A program made the translations under genes and the position numbers. Below, piece by piece: positions 1 through 11,127 of a stretch of 64,000 nt of DNA (position 1 is its first letter; each line of letters begins with the position of its first letter). The notes under the pieces were generated by a model. That model worked only from the letters and a program-made list of their open reading frames with translations, was not told the origin of the DNA and did not search any database. Origin of the DNA: Allomyces arbusculus (Eukaryota > Blastocladiomycota > Blastocladiomycetes > Blastocladiales > Blastocladiaceae). The stretch covers positions 181,556-245,555 of the forward strand of contig JADHYV010000034.1 of NCBI GenBank assembly GCA_027604705.1. The letters run 5' to 3'.

Positions 1-447
1 ATGAACCACGAATTGCACCGCGGTACCTTGCTCCTCTTGAGCATTCGCCTCTACAGGAGAGTGAGAGCACCGATGTCAGCATCGTGCGCTATTTGGCCAC
101 GGTTTTGGTCGCGACAAGGTGTTTGCTTACCGCTGATCAGTTCCTCGGAGCTCATGGCAACCGCGGTCCCAATGCCGGCGGCGCCGAGACTCGACACAGC
201 GGGGAGTTTCCTCGTCTTCTTGGCCATTTTCGTGATATTGCAGCGACTGATTGGTCGGTTTTATTGGCGAGTTTGGCAGCAGTTGCACAGGTTTAGGGCG
301 ATTGAAGACTTGATGCTGGAGAGTGAGAGGGATCAAGTGGCTCAGACTACAATTGAAAGCAGTGGCAGGACTGTGACGTGGACCAGTCTATCGTTGATCT
401 TGGACTTCCAATAACGAACCTGACTCCGCCGCACGTGCACGCTCCTG
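1..447. other. Window edge, no supported gene
   Basis: An open frame covers 1-414 on the plus strand and contains a hydrophobic stretch around SFLVFLAIFVILQRLIG, which could be a membrane segment. It has no recognisable domain, its first ATG coincides with the window edge, and no splice continuation is evident. It may be the 5' flank of SUA5 or the 3' part of a gene cut by the window. No function is proposed. Confidence 0.3.
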
Positions 448-1929
448 ATGCAGGCACTCTTCACGACGACGACGGCGGGCCGTGGCCTCGACCACGGCGT
501 ACGACTTACAGCACGAAAGCTGACGACGACGATCGGGCCCGCTGGACCCGCTCAACCGCTGCTACGACCATTTTTCACGAGTGCTACCCCAAGAATGACC
601 AACCCGAAAGCAACGATGGCAGCAGGAGCACGGACCACGACGGCAGCGTCAAGGAACCCGATGGCAACGGCAAGGTCAGCCCCGACAGCAGAGGCAGATT
701 CTGCGTCGAGGAGAGACCTGGATCCGGTCGCCATGGCCACTACCGATACGCTCGAAACGGCACCGCCGATGCCAACCAAGGTGCTCGAGGTTGACCCGAA
801 TTGGATCACATTCTCGACACCCCCGGCAGCAAGAAACGGGTCGACGCCGGACCCGCACGCGCACCTGAACGCCGTCCCGATCATCACCGACCCGCGTGGC
901 GTCGCCGCCCTGCAAGAAGCAACACAGTGGCTCACGACCGAGCAACAAGTGATTGGCCTGCCAACCGAGACCGTCTACGGGCTCGCCGGCGACGCGCGCA
1001 GTGCCCTGGCCGTCTCGCGCATCTTCGCGGCCAAGCGGCGACCCAGTGACAATCCACTGATCGTGCACGTCGCGTCGCTGACCATGCTCGAGGACCTGGT
1101 CGGTGAGGCCGCCATCACACCCGTGCACCGGCGCGTCATGGCCGCGTACTGGCCTGGCCCACTGACGCTGCTCTTCCCAATTCGCACGGGTGTTTTGCCG
1201 CCGACCGTGACCGCAGGTCAGCCGACAGTCGCCGTGCGGTTTCCCGCGCACCCGGTCGCGCGCGCGCTGATTGCCATTAGCGGGTGTCCATTGGCGGCGC
1301 CGTCGGCCAACGCGTCCGGCCGCCCCTCGCCGACACTCGCGTCGCACGTTGTGCGCGACCTCGATGGCCGGATTCCGCTGGTAATCGATGCGGGCCAGTG
1401 CGCGTGCGGGCTCGAATCGACGGTTCTGTCCGTGCAAGATCCCGCACGACCCGTGGTCCTGCGTCCCGGCGGCGTCACGGTCGAGCAACTCGCGGCCACG
1501 CTTGGCGTGGACGTCGCGTGCCACTCAGGCCACGTCGCGGACGCAGCGACCCCCGCGGCGCCCGGAATGAAGTACCGGCACTATTCCCCACGCGCACGCG
1601 TGATCGTCGTCGAGAATTCGACGGCGAGCGCAGTCGCGAAGGTATGCGGGCGGTATGCGCGTGTGGGTGTGCTGCGCACGGTCTCGCCCGTGGCGGTCCT
1701 CGGGACGGTGGACTTTGATGCGCGCGCGGACCCTGTCAAGGAATTGTTTCGCGCGCTGCGGTGGCTCGACGATCAAGGGGTCGAGGCGATTGTTGTCGAG
1801 GGCATGGACGACGCGCATGTCGGGCGCGCGTTTATGAACCGCGTGCGCAAGGCCGCGTCAGAGATTGTGGATGCGCGTGCGCTGACCTGGGCTGCGGTGG
1901 TATCGTCAGCATCGCCGTCGGCGAGGTGA
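448..1929 (+). CDS. SUA5: Threonylcarbamoyl-AMP synthase (Sua5/YrdC/YwlC)
   Basis: Makes threonylcarbamoyl-AMP from threonine, bicarbonate and ATP, the first step of t6A37 tRNA modification. The frame encodes 493 aa without introns. The YrdC domain begins near residue 140; PTETVYGL (from residue 172) and KRRPSDNP (from residue 196) are the conserved nucleotide- and substrate-binding motifs. The linker motif PGMKYRHYSP (from residue 372) leads into the C-terminal Sua5 domain, so this is the long Sua5 form and not short YrdC. The family is usually about 350-430 aa; the extra N-terminal 140 residues are low in acidic residues and rich in Thr, Ala and Arg, so they could hold a mitochondrial presequence. 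Downstream in-frame ATGs (for example residue 50) are alternative starts. Confidence 0.93.
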   Translation: MQALFTTTTAGRGLDHGVRLTARKLTTTIGPAGPAQPLLRPFFTSATPRMTNPKATMAAGARTTTAASRNPMATARSAPTAEADSASRRDLDPVAMATTDTLETAPPMPTKVLEVDPNWITFSTPPAARNGSTPDPHAHLNAVPIITDPRGVAALQEATQWLTTEQQVIGLPTETVYGLAGDARSALAVSRIFAAKRRPSDNPLIVHVASLTMLEDLVGEAAITPVHRRVMAAYWPGPLTLLFPIRTGVLPPTVTAGQPTVAVRFPAHPVARALIAISGCPLAAPSANASGRPSPTLASHVVRDLDGRIPLVIDAGQCACGLESTVLSVQDPARPVVLRPGGVTVEQLAATLGVDVACHSGHVADAATPAAPGMKYRHYSPRARVIVVENSTASAVAKVCGRYARVGVLRTVSPVAVLGTVDFDARADPVKELFRALRWLDDQGVEAIVVEGMDDAHVGRAFMNRVRKAASEIVDARALTWAAVVSSASPSAR

Positions 1930-2294
1930 AGGAGGGCGACGGATGGAAACGAGAGGAATGAATTAATCTAGGGCTATCATTGCGTGTTATAGTGAGTCTT
2001 TCGTCGATGGTGCAGGTGACACGTCTCCATGCACAAACGTGCAGAACGGCCCAACAAATCCGCAAAACCACCGAACCACATCCGCCAACAGACAAGTCGA
2101 CCCTGCACACCGCGACGACGTCGACGACCGCCGCGACCACGACCACAGCGCCTCTTTACTTGATCGCGCGCGCCCCGACTTGCCGCACTCGCCGACGGCG
2201 CCCACGATCTGCTCGTCCGCACCAAACTCCGCCTGTCCCCGCCAAGAACTCGCCCTGCACCACCCACCGCCCGCACGCATCGTCGCCGGCCACC
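1930..2294. other. Intergenic, promoter of the zinc-finger gene
   Basis: Lies between SUA5 and the C2H2 gene, which are transcribed in the same direction. It holds the SUA5 3' end and a C-rich 5' leader with several CAC/ACC-rich stretches before the ATG at 2295 (context CCACCATGG). No gene or structured element is seen. Confidence 0.5.
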
Positions 2295-4513
2295 ATGGAT
2301 CCCGCACCGGCCTCTGGTCCGCCCAACGCCGACCCAATCCTTGGAACCGACCCGAAATTGCAAGCAAACGCGGCTGTAAGCGGCCAGACACCGCCGTCCC
2401 CTGCGCCGTCGCCGTCTGCCATGGGTCTGGCCCTGCAAGTCACCGCCAACGGCCACGGTTCAACTCCAGTATCGACGACGACCACGACGACGACGGCAGC
2501 GACCAACGGCACCACTACGGCCACCGGCCCGACCCCGATCCACACGCCCGCCATGTCCGCCATGACGCCGCCCGTGTCGACGACCAACGGGCATGGTCCC
2601 GCAGTCCCGGGTCCGTCGTCGCTGCCCACGCAAGACCCGCAGCAGCAACCGCTGCAAAACGCCGACCACGCACACCCGGCGCCACCAGTACCCGCGTCCA
2701 CGACCGCTGCGAATCCCGCCGTTGCCGCTTCGACCGACGACGCGCCTCCTCCGCCGCCGCCACCTCCACCTGCGCCGCACCCGCAATTCGCCTACATTCT
2801 CGCACCGATCGACCCGGCGACGGGCCAGCCGATGCTTGCGCCCAACGGCGCACCGTTCACGCTCGTCCCGATGCCGCCGCCGCCGCCGCTCGGCGCGCAC
2901 ACGGCGCCGACGAGTCCCGCTGTCGCTCCCGGCGGGCACGCGCGCGCCATGTCGGTGCCCGTGACCATGTCATCTGCGCGCGGTGCTGCGGCCACGCACG
3001 CGGCGTGGTGGCCGCCCGGGTGGCCAGCGCAACCAGGTGCGTTGGATCATGCGATAACAAAGAGGTTGACAGCGGCTCACCGTAACAGTTTTTTGTGATG
3101 GTAGGCGTGCCTAACGGCGATGCGACCGTCCCACACCTGATCCCAGCCCCGATGATGGTACCTGCGCCCAATGGATCAAGTGCGGCTCCATGGCCCGTAC
3201 CTCACTTTGGCGAGTACGGCGTCGTCCCGCCCGCCATGGTTCTGACCCCGCTCCCGGATCATGCGGCCATGGCCGCAACAGCAGCAACGGCAGCAGCCAC
3301 GTCGCGGCCTGGTACGGCCATGAGCACCGACAGCGCGACGGCAACGACGACGTCGACATCAACGTCGACCACAACGACTCCGGCCCGAAGCAGCACGGGC
3401 GAATTGGTGTGCCCGCACCCTGGGTGCGGCAAAGTGTTCCAGCGGTCGCATAACTTGAAGTCGCACATGCTCACGCACTCGGAGAGCAAGCCGTTCCAGT
3501 GCCAGCACTGCGATCTGGCGTTTCGCCGGAACCACGATTTGGTATGTGCTCGTCCTCGGTCTCGCAGCTCCTCAACGTCGACTAATTCGCATGCCCTTCG
3601 CCAGCGCCGCCACGTCCGCCTGCACTCAGGCCAGAAACCTTACGTTTGCCCACGGTGCCAGCGGTCCTTTGCACGCTCCGACGCGCTGCGGCGGCACGTC
3701 AAGGTGGATGCATGCGGTGCCTCGGTCGTCCTGCACGCCCACGCTCATGCACACGCCCACGCGCACGTCCCGCCCGGCGCACCGCAACCTCCACCACCGT
3801 CGGTTCCGCCAGTCGCGACCTGGGTGCCCGCAACGGCACCCCCGCCTGACGTGGCGCACGCGCACATGTACCCGCCGCCACCCCCACCGGGACACTACCA
3901 CGTCCACGCGCATCCGCACCCGTACGCGCCGCACGCGCACGCGCACACGCATGTGCCGCATCACCACCACCACCATCATCATCATCAGGCGTCCGGGACC
4001 TACCCGCCGCCGCGACTGGGCGCTTTCCCCGTGCAGGGGCCACCGCTACAGCCGCCGCCACCCGACGTCGTGCCCGTCTCGGCAGCGGTTGCGGTCACGG
4101 CGACGACAGCGGCCGCGGCCGCGGTTGCAGGCACGCTGCCGCTCGAGTCGCCGCCGCGACCTCCACCTCCACCGGCAACCAGTAATCTGCAACCTGTCCC
4201 AACGGCGCCGCCGCGCGTCGAGACGACCGAAGAAGCCGCGGCGGCGCTGCTCAGTATGGACATGGACGTGGACGCGGCCGCGGGGGTACCAGCGAGCACC
4301 AGCGCAGCGGTACTGACCATGTCGGCGGAGGCGGCCATGACCCCGGACGTCTTGGCGGATACGGATGCGTATATCTCGGTGCTGGGGTTCGATGTGAGTA
4401 GCGCGGCGGCAGGGACCCAGGTTCAGGATGGGCCGACGGGAGGCGTCGCAACGTCGTCGCCGGCCGCGGGATCGGCAACGGTGGCAGCGACTGCATCGGG
4501 TTCGGAGGGGTGA
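2295..4513 (+). CDS. C2H2 zinc-finger transcription factor with His/Pro/Ala-rich flanks
   Basis: Model join(2295..3036,3105..3541,3605..4513), 695 aa. Intron 1 runs from GTGCGT to TAG and intron 2 (63 nt, frame-preserving) from GTATGT to CAG. Removing intron 2 is supported because it restores a normal second finger: CQHCDLAFRRNHDL joins RRHVRLH. Three tandem fingers result: CPHPGCGKVFQ...HMLTH, CQHC...HVRLH, and CPRC...HVKVDAC, the last ending in C2HC form. Linkers SESKPF and SGQKPY are the classical TGEKP type, so sequence-specific DNA binding is expected. The N-terminal 370 residues are Thr/Pro/Ala-rich and disordered. After the fingers comes a His-rich tract with alternating HA and nine consecutive His, then an Ala/Pro-rich, acidic C-terminus. 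Target genes are unknown. Confidence 0.85.
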
Positions 4514-4891
4514 GGATTGGATCATTGTGGGGACGTGTAATCTAAAATGCAAAGGGTGGGATGCACGCAGGTAGGGAGACAAGGGGGACATTGCACCGAC
4601 GCGAAAGGACACGTGCGATCGTCGCTGGCACGCGTTATGGCTTGCCACCGGAAACGTCGAGCGAACCTTTTCAAAGTCCAATTTGCACAAGGCTAGCAGC
4701 GCCACGGAGAAGTGCTCCGTGCACCCTCCACCGCGCCGACGACTCCCTTGACGACGTCGCCGTCGACGACCCTGACGCGACGCCGACGCTCCCAACCACC
4801 TGCAGCAGCCACAGCGCCGTGCTCCCCGCTTCCTCGCCCGCGGCCCGCCCGACCCCGCTGACCGAATCGACCAACCAGCCAACCACGCACC
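4514..4891. other. Intergenic, promoter of the CAP gene
   Basis: About 380 bases between two plus-strand genes. The first part is the zinc-finger 3' end; the second is a C-rich leader ending at the CACCATGG context of CAP. No RNA gene or repeat is seen. Confidence 0.5.
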
Positions 4892-6620
4892 ATGGCCGCG
4901 CCCAACGCGGGCAGCCCGCCCGAGCTCACCGACCTGATCAAGCGGCTCGAGGCCGCCACCTCCAAGCTCGAGCAGTTTGCGCGGTCGGCCGCCGCCGCGC
5001 CGCCGCCCGTTGCGGCCGCTGCTCCAGCGGCCGTCGCGTCGCGTGAGCTGCCTGGTGCCGATGCCGCCCCCGAAGTGCCCGAGGACCCGCGCGTCGTGAC
5101 GGCGTTTGACGAGGAAATTCTCCAGTCGGCCTCGCTCGCCGAGTTCTTGGAAAAGTCGGCCATAATTGGCGGTGCCGTCAAGGACCAGGTGCGTCTTGTC
5201 GCGTCCATGCAGTGACGCCCAGGCACGCGTGCGGGAACTGACCGCGCAATGCCTCCTCTGCACACCACCAGGCCGATCGCATCGAGGCCGGGCTCAAGGC
5301 GACGCGCACGCTGGTTCTCGTCGCGTCGCGCGCGGCCAAGCCCGCGTCGTGGCCAACGTCGGCCGACTCGCAGGCGGCCATCAAGACGCTGCGCGAATGC
5401 ATCGAGCAGACCGTCACCATCAAGGAAAAAACGCGGGCGTCACCGTTTTTTGCGCACCTCTCGGCGATCGCCGACGGTGTCCCCGCCCTCGGGTGGGTGG
5501 TCGTCGCCCCCAAACCGGGCCCGTACATCAACGAGATGCGCGACGCGGCCCAGTTTTATTTGAACCGTGTCGCGCGCGAGTGGCGCGACAAGGACCCGAC
5601 ACAGGTCGAGTGGGGCAAAGCGTTCACGGCGACCTTGAATGCGCTCAACAAGTACGTCATGGAGTGGCACACGACGGGGCTTGCGTGGAACGCCAAGGGG
5701 GTCGACCTCAAAACCGCGCTCGACCAGGTCAAGGGCGGTGGTGCTCCGGCAGCTGCTCCGGGCGCTCCGCGCGCGCCGGCGCCGCCCGCCGGGGGTCCGC
5801 CTCCGCCCCCGCCGCCTCCTCCTCCGCCCCCCATGGCGCCGCCGGCGCCCGCAGGCCCGCCCGCGCCCGATATGGGCAGTGTCTTCGCGCAGTTGAATGT
5901 CGGGTCGGCGATCACGGCTGGGTTGAAGAAGGTCGACAAGTCGCAAATGACGCACAAGAACCCAGAACTGCGTGCGGGTGGGGTGGTCAAGTCGACCGAG
6001 AAGGCGGCTCCCGCGGCTCCCGCGGCGGCCGCAGCGCCCAAGAAGAAGCCGGCGCGCATGACGCAGGAGGGCGCCAAGTGGATTGTCGAGTACTATGACG
6101 GCGTGCACGACTTGGTGATTGAGGATACAAACTTGAAGACGGTCGTCTACATGTACGGGTGCACGAACACGACGCTACAGGTCAAGGGCAAGATCAACTC
6201 GATTGCCATTGGTACGCGTTCTTGCGTCGCTGATCCAATGCCTCATATTTGCCGAATTCACACTAACCCCGACTGCTCTCCCCTCATATCATGCTAGACG
6301 GGTGCAAAAAGTCGGGCGTCGTCGTCGACTCGGTCGTATCGACCGTCGACGTCGTCAACGGCAAGGGCCTGCAGCTGCAAATCATGGGCGCGACGCCGAC
6401 GATCGCCGTCGACAACACCGACGGTCTGCAGCTCTACCTGTCCAAAGACTCGCTGGCGGCCGAGATCTTGACGGCCAAGTCGTCGGAGATCAACGTGCTC
6501 CTGCCTCCCGCCGAGGACGGTGGCGACTACCTCGAGCGGTCCGTGCCCGAGCAGTTCAAGACGACCATCGATGCCAAGAGCGGCACGATCGTCACGGTGC
6601 CCGTCGAGCATGCCGCGTAA
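4892..6620 (+). CDS. CAP1: Adenylyl cyclase-associated protein (CAP/Srv2)
   Basis: Actin-monomer recycling factor that works with cofilin; in fungi it also binds adenylyl cyclase. Model join(4892..5188,5272..6211,6298..6620), 519 aa, typical family length. The N-terminal coiled segment (LTDLIKRLEAATSKLEQFA) is the oligomerisation and cyclase-binding region. The helical folded domain carries the conserved GWVVVAPKPGPYINEM. A polyproline stretch of about twelve prolines (near residues 280-300) is the profilin/SH3 site. A WH2-like LNVGSAITAGLKKVDKSQMTH segment is followed by the C-terminal beta-helix CARP domain (residues about 360-519), which ends in a nucleotide-exchange dimer region. Introns GTGCGT...CAG and GTACGC...TAG restore the frame exactly. 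Confidence 0.95.
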
Positions 6621-7081
6621 GTCGAAGCAGTGATCACGCTCATTTGTGTAAGCACGTTGCCACTACGGATTCTCACATCCATCACCCCTTTTTGTGCCCA
6701 TCATGCGTTTCGTTCCGTTTCGGTTTCAGTTCACCAAACGCAGTTTCTGTTGCTCACACCCCGCTTCAGCGTTTGTTCGCCTTTGACTCCATTTGTGAAA
6801 CAGCGGGTTGGCTGGACCCCTGCTCACTCTCACAACTTGGCCGCGTGCTTCAAAGTGATGTTGGTCGAGACTCAAGGTTAACACACCGCGTCGGTGAGAC
6901 TGGTGAGAAGAGCATGCGATGCAAGCGCTCACACACTTCTGTCGGCGTCGTTTCTACCCACGTTCAACGCGCTTGTGAAGGCTGCTTCAAGATCGCCAAG
7001 ACTTGAGTAATTTTTGGGTCACAGTAACGGATCGTGATGTTACGGCCGCGCTGATATTTACGTTGTGGTCACTCTCGCAAT

Positions 7082-7131
7082 CCAGGACTGGCTCGCTGGC
7101 TTGGATCCAGGACTGACTCGCTGGCTTGGCC
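7082..7131. repeat. Tandem duplication, two 25-bp units
   Basis: Two adjacent units, each beginning CCAGGACTG and containing CTCGCTGGCTTGG, differ at only a few positions. A local duplication in non-coding DNA with no evident function. Confidence 0.8.
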
Positions 7132-7299
7132 AAAAGGCGGAGCTGTAATCCGGAATCACCTCGCCGCCGCATCCATATTGATATTCTTTAATGTTCTTTG
7201 TGCTCAAGCATCGCGCGGACCGCACGCTTGACGACTTTCGCAGAGACTAGCAGTGACGACCAGTCTGGTCGCCTTACATAGCAGAGATAAAACGACATT

Positions 7300-7690
7300 C
7301 AGAAATAGAACCCGGCGACGCGAACAGCATCGTGGATTGCATTCAGTTGACTTTAACACAGTCGTCACCCGCTCAAGCATCGCTGTTCCTCGGCCAGGAG
7401 TGCTTGCTTATAACAACGTGGCATACTTGCCATGCGAACCGGAATCAACTTGTGATCAAGCGGTTGCGAGACCCGCTCAGCACAGAATATTGCCTCGACG
7501 CTCAGAATGGATGTCCTGAACGGAATCTGATCTTAACGCCCCGAGTGAGAAGGGCAGGGCACCTACCGGCGATGAACCGCAACGGCCATTCACTCCAACT
7601 GCTGAAAAGGCGAAAATTGGACGCAGTGGTGACTGGGCTCTCTGGTCACCTGCTTGGCACCGCGCTAACCGTGTACCCTTGTCCGAGTCG
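7300..7690. repeat. Dispersed non-coding repeat, copy A
   Basis: Aligns by eye with 13605-13965. Shared blocks in the same order include GGCGACGCGAAC, CACCCGCTCAA, ACAACGTGGCA, ACCCGCTCA, GGCACCT-CCGG-GAT-AACCGC, CGGCCAT-CACTC and TCACCTGC-TGGC. Copy A carries about 45 extra bases in the middle. There are no long shared ORFs, so an old non-autonomous element or a non-coding RNA family is more likely than a gene. Ends are not defined. Confidence 0.6.
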
Positions 7691-7962
7691 AGTCCCCCGT
7701 CACGCGAACTTGATGGCGGAGGATAGCCGTCAGATACCTGTGGGTTCGCGAAGATGCTGGTGAATGATTGCGGTTGCTTTTGGGTGCGCGCGGATACCCG
7801 TGGATGCGTGCAGATGCTCAAGACACTCTTTGAAAGTGCTCAACATTGGCAGCGGAGCGAGAAACGAATGCAATCAAGAAGTCAATCAATCCTGGCCTGT
7901 CGACGCGGAGGGATATTAAACAACGTTCAAATTCGTTTGATTTTGAGCAAAATTTTTTTTGA

Positions 7963-7983
7963 GCAGCAGCAGCAGCAGCAGCA
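7963..7983. repeat. CAG trinucleotide microsatellite
   Basis: Seven CAG/GCA units directly after an A/T run in the ankyrin gene upstream region. Not in a supported reading frame. Confidence 0.85.
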
Positions 7984-8323
7984 AGGAGGTATCTTGGTCG
8001 ATATTTGCCATTTGTAAGTGGTGCAGCAACTGAAGTCCGTTCAGTAATTAACTTGCATATATCTCGCTGATGCTCTCTGATATCGAGTTAGAAAAGCGAC
8101 TTGGTACCTCTTTCGTCCCCCCACAAAAAGGTGCCAACGACGGCGAAACGGTGGTGCTGCAATCTGGCGTGTGTTCACGCTGATCACTGCATGATTTGTC
8201 TAAGGGCGCGCCCGCGAGCCGGTTCTCCTACCATTTCTCCCCTCGATCACTGTCACCAGAGCAACCAAAGCAATCTTGCTCGACCTCCAGCACCACCAAC
8301 AAGACCGCGAGCACGTTACCAGC

Positions 8324-10755
8324 ATGCCCGCGGACCAGGCGACGGCGACGCCTGAAGACCAGGCGGTGGCAGCGCCCTGTGCAGACGCTCCACCGTCTCT
8401 GCACGTCTTCGGCAACAGCAACTTGTCCGTGGAAGAGTTCTTGGACTTGCTCTCAGACAACGACTTTGGCTCCGCGACTCCTCCCGAGCATGACTTTCAA
8501 TTTGATTTGGCGAGCAGCCCCGGATCGCCGGGCAACGTCATGCAAAATCTTTGGAATGCCGGAGCCGGTCATGGCCCGTCGCTGAATTTCGCACTTTCCC
8601 TCACCCCGCAGTTGGTCGGGACGGTCACGGCATCTCAGGCCGTGCCCATGGTCGAGGATCAGGCTGCTGCAGCGCCCGCAGCCGAGGAGCCCCCTGTCGC
8701 GATGCTCGTGCCCGAAGGGCCGGCGGCCGCTTCGTCTGCCACCGCGGTTCAGCCCACGGTCGAGGGTCCGGTTGTTGTTCCGTCCGTCGAAGTATTTGAA
8801 TATTTAAGCTTTGCAGACGACCCTGATTGGCGAATTTCCCGGCGAGAAGTCGGGAATTTGAATTGATACGCGGGGCTGACTTTACAGTTTGGAAATGTGT
8901 GGTATAGGTGAAATTGAAGGGCGCCGCCGCGAAAATCGTCGAGGAGCGCAAGAACCGGTTCATGTCCGCGGTGCGCAAGGACCAGGTCTCGGTCGTGACG
9001 GCCATGCTCGCAGAATATACCGACGGCGACGAATTTGCGCCGTGGCACGTCAAATCGGATTTTCAGGATGCTTATGGCACAGTTTTGCATGTCGCCGTCA
9101 AGGAGCGGAATTTCCGCACGATCGAGGCGCTGTGTAGCGATTCGCGCGTTTGTCGTGACCTGCTTCACGCGCTCGACGATGATAATCTCACGCCATTGGA
9201 GCGCTGCGTCGCCCGAGAAGACTGGTACCTTAATGCGACCATGAAGGCCCTTCTCGACGCGGGCGCCAATGTCGCAACGGTCTCCACCTTGGCCAACGCA
9301 TTCACGGTCATGCGCCAGAATGAGGACGAGGAGCTGCTCACGCGGCTGGTCAAGCAGTTTCCGTCCGAAATTATCAAGGAACCGGTCGGGTTTGGGGGCC
9401 TGTCGGCTAGCGCCGCTGCCGTGAATGCAGCAAAAGAGGTCGGCAACACCATTCCGCTGCGCGTGCTCGTGAACCTCAAGCTTCTCGATTTGCACGGGCA
9501 AATGGTGCTCCCGCTTCACGTGGCCGCCGAGTGCGGGTCGGCGGAGCTGGTCCAGTTTCTCCTCGAAAACGGCGCGCAAAAGGACCATGTGCGCAATGAA
9601 GACGGTCAAGTGCCGCTGCATGTGGCCGCGATTCATGGTCACGTCGAGATTATGGATTTGCTCGTCCACATCGGCGCCAACCTGCAGCAGCGCAACCACA
9701 ACGGGTGGACGCCGCTGGCGTGCGCCGTGGCCCATAATTGCGGCCACGTTATCGAGTATTTGCGCGGGTCCGACGTGTCGTTTGTTGATCGCGCGTGCCG
9801 GTTTCGCGCCGCGAATAATCAGTCGCTCGTTGACCTCGCCACGGAGTATGGCCACCACGATCTTTCTGTCGAGCTCATGCTCATGGGCGTATCCGGCGCC
9901 TCGACTGCGGTAATTCGCCAGACGCCGGAAGTGTATCTCGCGTCGCTCAATGCCGCGGGTGCGCGCTTGCGGGAGCTCGCAGCCGATCTCGCTGCGGCGC
10001 GCGCTGCGAACCGCCGCGCAAACCAGACGATTGCTGCACTTGCTCCTCCATCACCTTCCGATCCGGACGCGTCCGAGACGTTGTCAGACACGTCGTCTAA
10101 CTTGGCGCTGCCGCCGTCGAACCAGTACGATTTCCAAGCGCGTGCGAAACATGATACTTATTTCCGTAGGGGCCGCGCGGGTCGTCAGTCGCGCGCGAAG
10201 GCCAAGGCTCCACGCGACCGTACCGATACTCACGGCGACGGCGCGCTGGAACCCGCTCGCAAGCGCCAACGTACCGAAGGCGACGCGCCGTCGATGCTCG
10301 CTGCTTCTGCTGAGGAGCCGACTCTCAGCAGCGCGCTCATGACCGACAAACATGTTTCTGCTGATGCTGACGCGCACATGAACGACAACGACTCTCATTC
10401 CGGCGACGCGCCCATTCACGACGATTCTCGACGCGGTGGCTTGCCTGGCGGAGCGCAGGATTTGACAAGCGCTGTAATGTCGCAAGATCCGACGAACGGG
10501 ATGCACGGCGCCGTGCCGGGTGGATTACACGGAGCACAGCAGGTTGTGCCGCCGAGCCAGACGGGATCGCAGCGGCATGCGGGGCAGACGAGCCAGCATC
10601 TCGCGATTGCTGGGGGAGACCATGGTCAGGAGAGTGGGTTCGACATACCCGCTCGCCCGCGTCGAGTGCGTCGTCGCCGTCGCCGTCGCCCGCAACCTAA
10701 CTTGAATAATTGCTCGTTGTTGGATGACGAATCGGGTGATGGCGAAGGTGATTGA
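8324..10755 (+). CDS. Ankyrin-repeat protein with acidic activation-like N-terminus
   Basis: Model join(8324..8791,8908..10755), 771 aa; the intron GTATTT...TAG is in phase 0. The upstream in-frame ATG at 8276 is an alternative start. Exon 1 (156 residues) is Pro/Ala/Glu-rich and contains an acidic-hydrophobic stretch, LSVEEFLDLLSDNDFG, like a transactivation segment. Exon 2 has a KxxRFMSAVRKDQ helix, then degenerate and canonical ankyrin repeats; the best are VLPLHVAAECGSAELVQFLL and VPLHVAAIHGHVEIMDLLV. An Ala/Leu/Arg coiled coil follows (LRELAADLAAARAANRR). The C-terminus is disordered with an arginine cluster (RVRRRRRRRP) that would serve as a nuclear signal. The layout recalls nuclear ankyrin cofactors, but no DNA-binding domain is seen and no ortholog is recognised. 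Confidence 0.75.
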
Positions 10756-11127
10756 GAGATGGCTGTCTCGTCCATGTTTGTTTTTTGGCATCTGCAGCAT
10801 CAACGTATGATGATATCTGACGTACATCTGCGTCTTCAGCGTCGTGCTCGTCGTCGGTGCGCGCGGAGCGGAAGGATTTGTGGTTCATTATCGTTCTCTG
10901 TCTTTATTGTATTATTGTGAGCAGTTTCATGTGTCATCTGTGGTTTGGTCCGAGGGACACTGGTGGACAAAGTGAGCGGCTGGATGAGGTTGACGAGAAT
11001 CTCAGCTCATCGTCATGTTGGATCTGACATGTCGTTGGACGCCAACACGAGCTTGCAGTGCACGGGCTCGGCTCGCCGCTTCCACCGACTTCCAGCCAAG
11101 GAATCCATCCCAGCCTTGACTCTCAAC
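10756..11127. other. Intergenic between ankyrin and F-box-like genes
   Basis: Contains the ankyrin gene 3' end (T-rich) and the leader of the next gene. In-frame ATGs at 10984 and 11029 mean that part of this interval may be coding. Confidence 0.4.

Larger units (their letters stand above)
6621..8323. other. 1.7 kb intergenic region with repeats
   Basis: No coding feature is supported. Composition drops in GC compared with flanking exons. It contains a 25-bp tandem duplication at 7082-7131, one copy of a dispersed non-coding repeat (about 7300-7690), and a CAG microsatellite at 7963-7983. The last 200 bases are probably the promoter and leader of the ankyrin gene. Confidence 0.55.

Noticed and set aside
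676-1524. Long minus-strand frames opposite SUA5
   Set aside because: Arg/Gly-rich shadow of a GC-rich coding frame, no domain; the plus-strand frame has clear Sua5 motifs.
4046-5263. 405-codon minus-strand frame across the zinc-finger and CAP genes
   Set aside because: Spans two unrelated plus-strand genes and an intergenic region; composition-driven shadow.
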